Shown here piece by piece: positions 3,503 to 6,473 of a stretch of DNA of 6,473 nucleotides. Both the position numbers and the translations under genes were made by a program. Origin of the DNA: an uncultured Collinsella sp. (GTDB lineage: Bacteria; Actinomycetota; Coriobacteriia; Coriobacteriales; Coriobacteriaceae); the NCBI GenBank assembly GCA_902494815.1, contig CABUVB010000108.1, positions 1-6,473 on the forward strand, in the 5' to 3' direction. The notes beneath the pieces are model-generated. The model was not told where the DNA came from, made no database searches, and worked only from the letters and a program-made list of their open reading frames with translations. Position 1 is the first letter of the stretch; each line of letters starts with the position of its first letter.

Positions 3503-5992
3503 ATGACCGAACACCATGCCATCAGCCGCCGAGCGTTTACGCTGGGCCTAGGGCTTGCGGCGTTGTCACCACTTGCAAGCCTGCCTGAAACCGCAGCGCC
3601 GGGCATTCCCCTGCGAACGGCATTTGCAGACAACACACCCGCACCGTCGGACAGCCTCGACAATTTCGTCATTCGCCTTCGCCCCGCGGGCTATTTTCGC
3701 ACCGCGAGCGTCAACCAAGACGGCAACGTTCGCGGCAACGTCTGCCACCTGTTTAACGACGGCACGTCCAGCAAGCTCATCCTTGAGAACGTAACGACCA
3801 AGAATGACGATACAAACTGGTATGCTATCCGCACCTTGCTCAATTTCGAAGAGCATAAAAAGACGGGCTACAGCATTTGGTCGGTCGACGACGACTCGGA
3901 CAAAGATGGAAAGGTCATCCACGTATGGGGCGGCGAGTATGACAACAAGCCCAGCCGCGCTTTTGCGTTCGAACGTCAATCAAACGGAACCTATATCATT
4001 CGAGACCGCACGGTCGAGAAAGAAACCGAGAAAAAAGACATTAAGTACCTGGCAATAGAATCGGACGGCAAAGACCAGGACAACAATAAGATCTGCCATA
4101 AGAGTAAGAGCATTCCGTGGGAGCTAGAACTTGTCGGTTACGACATGGGCAAGATCAATACCACAGTTAGAAGTATCGACTGGACCACGTATAGCAGCTA
4201 CGTCGACGGACCATGCTGGATGAAATACGTCGACGACAACAAGTACCTCGACGAGCTGAGTATCCCGGGCACGCATGATTCGGGCACCTGCAGCGTGGAC
4301 AACGACACCGAGCCCCAATCCTCACAAGCAAAGTGCCAGCAGGATTACATCCCGACGCAGTTGCTCGAAGGCATTCGCTATTTTGATATCCGACTCGGAA
4401 GGAACGACGAGAACGGCGACCCCGGTATCGACCATGGAAGATGCTACCTGCTCAAAAAAGACGGGGGCTTTATGCATCTCTCCGATGTCATCGGTTACTT
4501 CAAAACATTTTTGAACGAAAACCCGTCAGAAGCGCTCATCATGCTTGCGTCACGAGGCAACGACGAGGCTACCGACGAAAGCGTTACGACGGCTTTCGCC
4601 AAGGTTATGCACGATAATCCCGATCTGTTCTACACGTCGAGCCGAATCCCCACACTGAACGAGGTGCGCGGAAAGATCGTCCTGCTGCGTCGATTTGTAC
4701 TCGCCGGCAACAGCGTAAGCAGCCACACGTGGGGCCTCGATCTCACCCAATGGGACGACAAAATCAAGGCGCATTCCGGGCAGTCGATGTGCCTCGTCCA
4801 AGACGCGCGAGGCTTTGAGACTACGGGCAATGCGGGCGACAAAGAGCCCTATTGCACCAAGGTATACGCCCAGGACCATTTTGAATGCACCGGAACCGAC
4901 AAGATTAGCTGGGTCGATATGGCGCTGCGAGAGACGACCAATCTCACGCGCAACAAGGTGGACGTCGAGGACAATGATGGCGCCAAGGTGCAAGTCCTGG
5001 AACGCTGCTGGTCTATCAACTACACCAGTTGCACGAATTACAAACAAGGAAGCAATCCTTTTACCGCGGCGCGAGTGGTCAACGAGCATCTGTACAAGAG
5101 CCAGTACATCAATCCCAGCGGCAGCGATAAAACAAAGTCAGATTGCCTCAAGCACGTTGGCATTATCGCGTCCGACTTTGTCGATTCGGCACTGGCCCGG
5201 AGCATCTACCAACGCAATTACGACGCGAAGCACAAGCCAACAGTTTCATGCTGCCTCCCGGACCGCATGCACATGACGTATGGAGACTCGCTGAGCGATG
5301 CCTCGCTCCAAGATGGCAAGACCGTTGGCGAGGGCCGTTTCCGCCTTGTCGACAGCAGCAACGTACTCAACGTGGCCGCTTCTGGCAGCGCGTTTGCCAT
5401 CGAATACGTGGATGTCGACGCCCTGGGCAACGAGACCGTTACGGGGCTGCAGGGCTCTGTGCCCATCGATATCGATCGACGCGCGCTGACGCCCCATTTT
5501 GAGGGACTCGAAGGCCTTAAGGCCGGCGAAGACGTGCGCGCCAAGATTGCGGCATCACTCGAGGGCAAGCTCGAAACCGATGCCTGCACGGCCCAGCTCG
5601 AGTTTGTGCACGACGCGAACGGCGCTCCGGGCACAGCAATGGCCGAGGGCGAAACATTTGCCGCAGGAACGTACTGGGTGCGCGTGAACGGTCTCTTGGG
5701 CAACGCGGCGCAGAACTACACGCTCGCCAGCGACGGAGCCGCAAGCTTTACCGTAGCGGCCTCGGACAGTGCTGCCGGCGCCGGCACCGGCAGCGGCACG
5801 GGTTCCAACGCAGACGGCGCCGACAAGAACGGCGGCGGCAACAAGAGCAAGGGCTCGACCGGAAAACTCGCCGACACGGGCGACGGCTCCGGCATTGCCG
5901 CCGGGCTCGCTGCCGCCGCCGTGGCGACAACGGTCGCCGGCGCGGCGATGCTTGCCAATGACCGCGAAAACGTTGGGGACGACAGTGAATAG
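3503..5992 (+). CDS. Tat-exported, LAxTG-anchored phosphatidylinositol-specific phospholipase C
   Basis: An 829-residue surface enzyme. A twin-arginine signal (SRRAFTLG, 8-15) ends at a likely AFA|D cleavage site after residue 42. Residues about 45-215 look like a beta-trefoil, ricin-type module (VIHVWGGEYDN, GTYIIRDR, KYLAIESDG). The PI-PLC domain spans about 236-565. By eye alignment with Bacillus PI-PLC it keeps both catalytic histidines (His258 in SIPGTHDSG, His311 in DHGRCYL), Asp259, Asp295 and Arg297 in FDIR, and Asp558 in IIASDF. Such enzymes cleave phosphatidylinositol or GPI anchors. A beta-rich region (about 575-755), a Gly/Ser/Lys linker, LADTG (789-793), a hydrophobic segment (798-817) and the acidic tail NDRENVGDDSE follow. 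The LAxTG form suggests a class E sortase. There are 15 cysteines. Bacillus PI-PLC is about 300 residues, so the extra modules are additions. GGAGG precedes the ATG. The enzyme class is sound; the substrate is inferred. Confidence 0.9.
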   Translation: MTEHHAISRRAFTLGLGLAALSPLASLPETAAPGIPLRTAFADNTPAPSDSLDNFVIRLRPAGYFRTASVNQDGNVRGNVCHLFNDGTSSKLILENVTTKNDDTNWYAIRTLLNFEEHKKTGYSIWSVDDDSDKDGKVIHVWGGEYDNKPSRAFAFERQSNGTYIIRDRTVEKETEKKDIKYLAIESDGKDQDNNKICHKSKSIPWELELVGYDMGKINTTVRSIDWTTYSSYVDGPCWMKYVDDNKYLDELSIPGTHDSGTCSVDNDTEPQSSQAKCQQDYIPTQLLEGIRYFDIRLGRNDENGDPGIDHGRCYLLKKDGGFMHLSDVIGYFKTFLNENPSEALIMLASRGNDEATDESVTTAFAKVMHDNPDLFYTSSRIPTLNEVRGKIVLLRRFVLAGNSVSSHTWGLDLTQWDDKIKAHSGQSMCLVQDARGFETTGNAGDKEPYCTKVYAQDHFECTGTDKISWVDMALRETTNLTRNKVDVEDNDGAKVQVLERCWSINYTSCTNYKQGSNPFTAARVVNEHLYKSQYINPSGSDKTKSDCLKHVGIIASDFVDSALARSIYQRNYDAKHKPTVSCCLPDRMHMTYGDSLSDASLQDGKTVGEGRFRLVDSSNVLNVAASGSAFAIEYVDVDALGNETVTGLQGSVPIDIDRRALTPHFEGLEGLKAGEDVRAKIAASLEGKLETDACTAQLEFVHDANGAPGTAMAEGETFAAGTYWVRVNGLLGNAAQNYTLASDGAASFTVAASDSAAGAGTGSGTGSNADGADKNGGGNKSKGSTGKLADTGDGSGIAAGLAAAAVATTVAGAAMLANDRENVGDDSE

Positions 5993-6027
5993 GCAAGCCC
6001 GCCTTTTAGACACATCGACTCAATTGG

Positions 6028-6061
6028 GGGGCGCAGAATACCGTTCTGCGCCCCGATTTTT
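6028..6061 (+). terminator. Intrinsic terminator of the phospholipase gene
   Basis: GGGGCGCAGAA (6028-6038) and TTCTGCGCCCC (6044-6054) form a perfect 11-pair stem with a five-base loop, followed by GATTTTT (6055-6061). It lies 35 bases past the stop. The convergent gene ends at 6087, and the minus-strand side has only a weak T tail, so it mainly serves the phospholipase gene. Confidence 0.88.
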
Positions 6062-6086
6062 ACCTTAGCCCGAACACCGTTATCGG

Positions 6087-6356
6087 CTACATCACCATGT
6101 TCAGCGCATTCACGAGCTCCTGAGCTTGGGAGCGGCTGCTCAGACTAAAGACACAGGCAGTCAACAGCCTGTTACGTAGGAAAACGTCGCGGCCCTTGAT
6201 CCTGCTGACCCCCGTAATGTCCTTAAGATAAACAATCTCGGTGTGCTTGCCACCAAAAGTGCCCTTCTTGAGCACCTCGATGCGGTTAGGGTAGATCTTG
6301 ACGTCTTTAAACCTACCCGAACCTTTGTCCTGGAACAGCAGCGTGTTGTTGTCCAT
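6087..6356 (-). CDS. Small PH-like domain protein of unknown function
   Basis: An 89-residue cytoplasmic protein without signal or membrane segment. Its pattern of short strands (TLLFQD, DVKIYPNRIEVLKKG, TEIVYLKDITGVSRI, TACVFSLSS) ending in one helix (SQAQELVNALNMVM) resembles the short bacterial PH-like domains often found alone or fused to SHOCT. This is a fold-level impression, not a firm family match. The ATG at 6354-6356 is preferred over an in-frame GTG at 6399-6401: GGGAG lies eight bases before the ATG, and a -10-like TAAAAT (6402-6407) next to the GTG would leave no leader for it. It converges on the phospholipase gene and is probably transcribed alone. No function is proposed. Confidence 0.75.
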   Translation of the reverse strand: MDNNTLLFQDKGSGRFKDVKIYPNRIEVLKKGTFGGKHTEIVYLKDITGVSRIKGRDVFLRNRLLTACVFSLSSRSQAQELVNALNMVM

Positions 6357-6401
6357 ACGCGTCACTCCCGCGGGGTTCGCTAAAACTGCCTCTATGGTCA
6401 C

Positions 6402-6407
6402 ATTTTA
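6402..6407 (-). promoter_or_regulatory. Candidate -10 element for the PH-like gene
   Basis: On the minus strand TAAAAT (6402-6407) is a five-of-six -10 that would start transcription about 40 bases before the ATG at 6356. At 17-base spacing the -35 (ATCGCA, 6425-6430) matches three of six. The remaining 6408-6473 holds no gene I can support. Confidence 0.3.
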
Positions 6408-6473
6408 ACCACCGCAAGGCCCCATGCGATGATGTCAGACAGCACAGCAATTCGTGTCCGCGCGAGGCTTTAA

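Noticed and set aside
6408..6473. A possible gene end at the right edge
   Set aside because: The remaining 66 bases have no stop, start or motif that can be tied to a gene on either strand, so nothing was annotated.

Overview
The window most likely comes from a Collinsella-like gut actinobacterium (class Coriobacteriia). This is inferred from several things: GC-rich coding sequence, a low-GC dispersed-looking intergenic repeat, a C69 dipeptidase close to the lactobacillar PepDA type, a small Gly/Asp-rich lipoprotein, and a very large surface protein ending in an LAxTG sorting signal. No marker gene fixes the species.

Layout, left to right. The left third is transcribed leftward. A two-gene folate C1 operon, fchA then folD (2143 down to 654, 2 bases between genes), has a recognisable promoter at 2221-2249 and a hairpin terminator at 518-552. 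A 240-base AT-rich element with long inverted arms (382-622) separates it from the 5' part of a C69 dipeptidase gene, which runs off the left edge. The right two thirds are mostly rightward: an orphan promoter-plus-terminator unit with no clear gene (about 2300-2466), a small lipoprotein (2604-3197) with its own terminator, and an 829-residue exported, probably wall-anchored phosphatidylinositol-specific phospholipase C (3503-5992) with a strong terminator. A convergent small PH-like protein gene (6087-6356, minus) and a short non-coding end close the window.

How the genes fit together. FolD lacks the lysine and glutamine that its family uses for the cyclohydrolase step. The adjacent FchA-type protein is from the family that can supply that step, so the pair looks like a split version of the normally bifunctional enzyme. 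The phospholipase combines a twin-arginine signal, a beta-trefoil-like N-terminal module, an intact PI-PLC catalytic centre, a C-terminal beta-rich region and an LAxTG anchor. It would act outside the cell, with phosphatidylinositol or GPI anchors as plausible substrates. The lipoprotein has no assigned role.

The best leads are the active-site loss in FolD next to fchA, the inverted-repeat element, the duplicated promoter region (a 19-base repeat at 2305 and 2513) whose first copy leads only to a terminator, and the Tat plus LAxTG combination on the phospholipase. No RNA gene of a known class, CRISPR array or insertion sequence was found.
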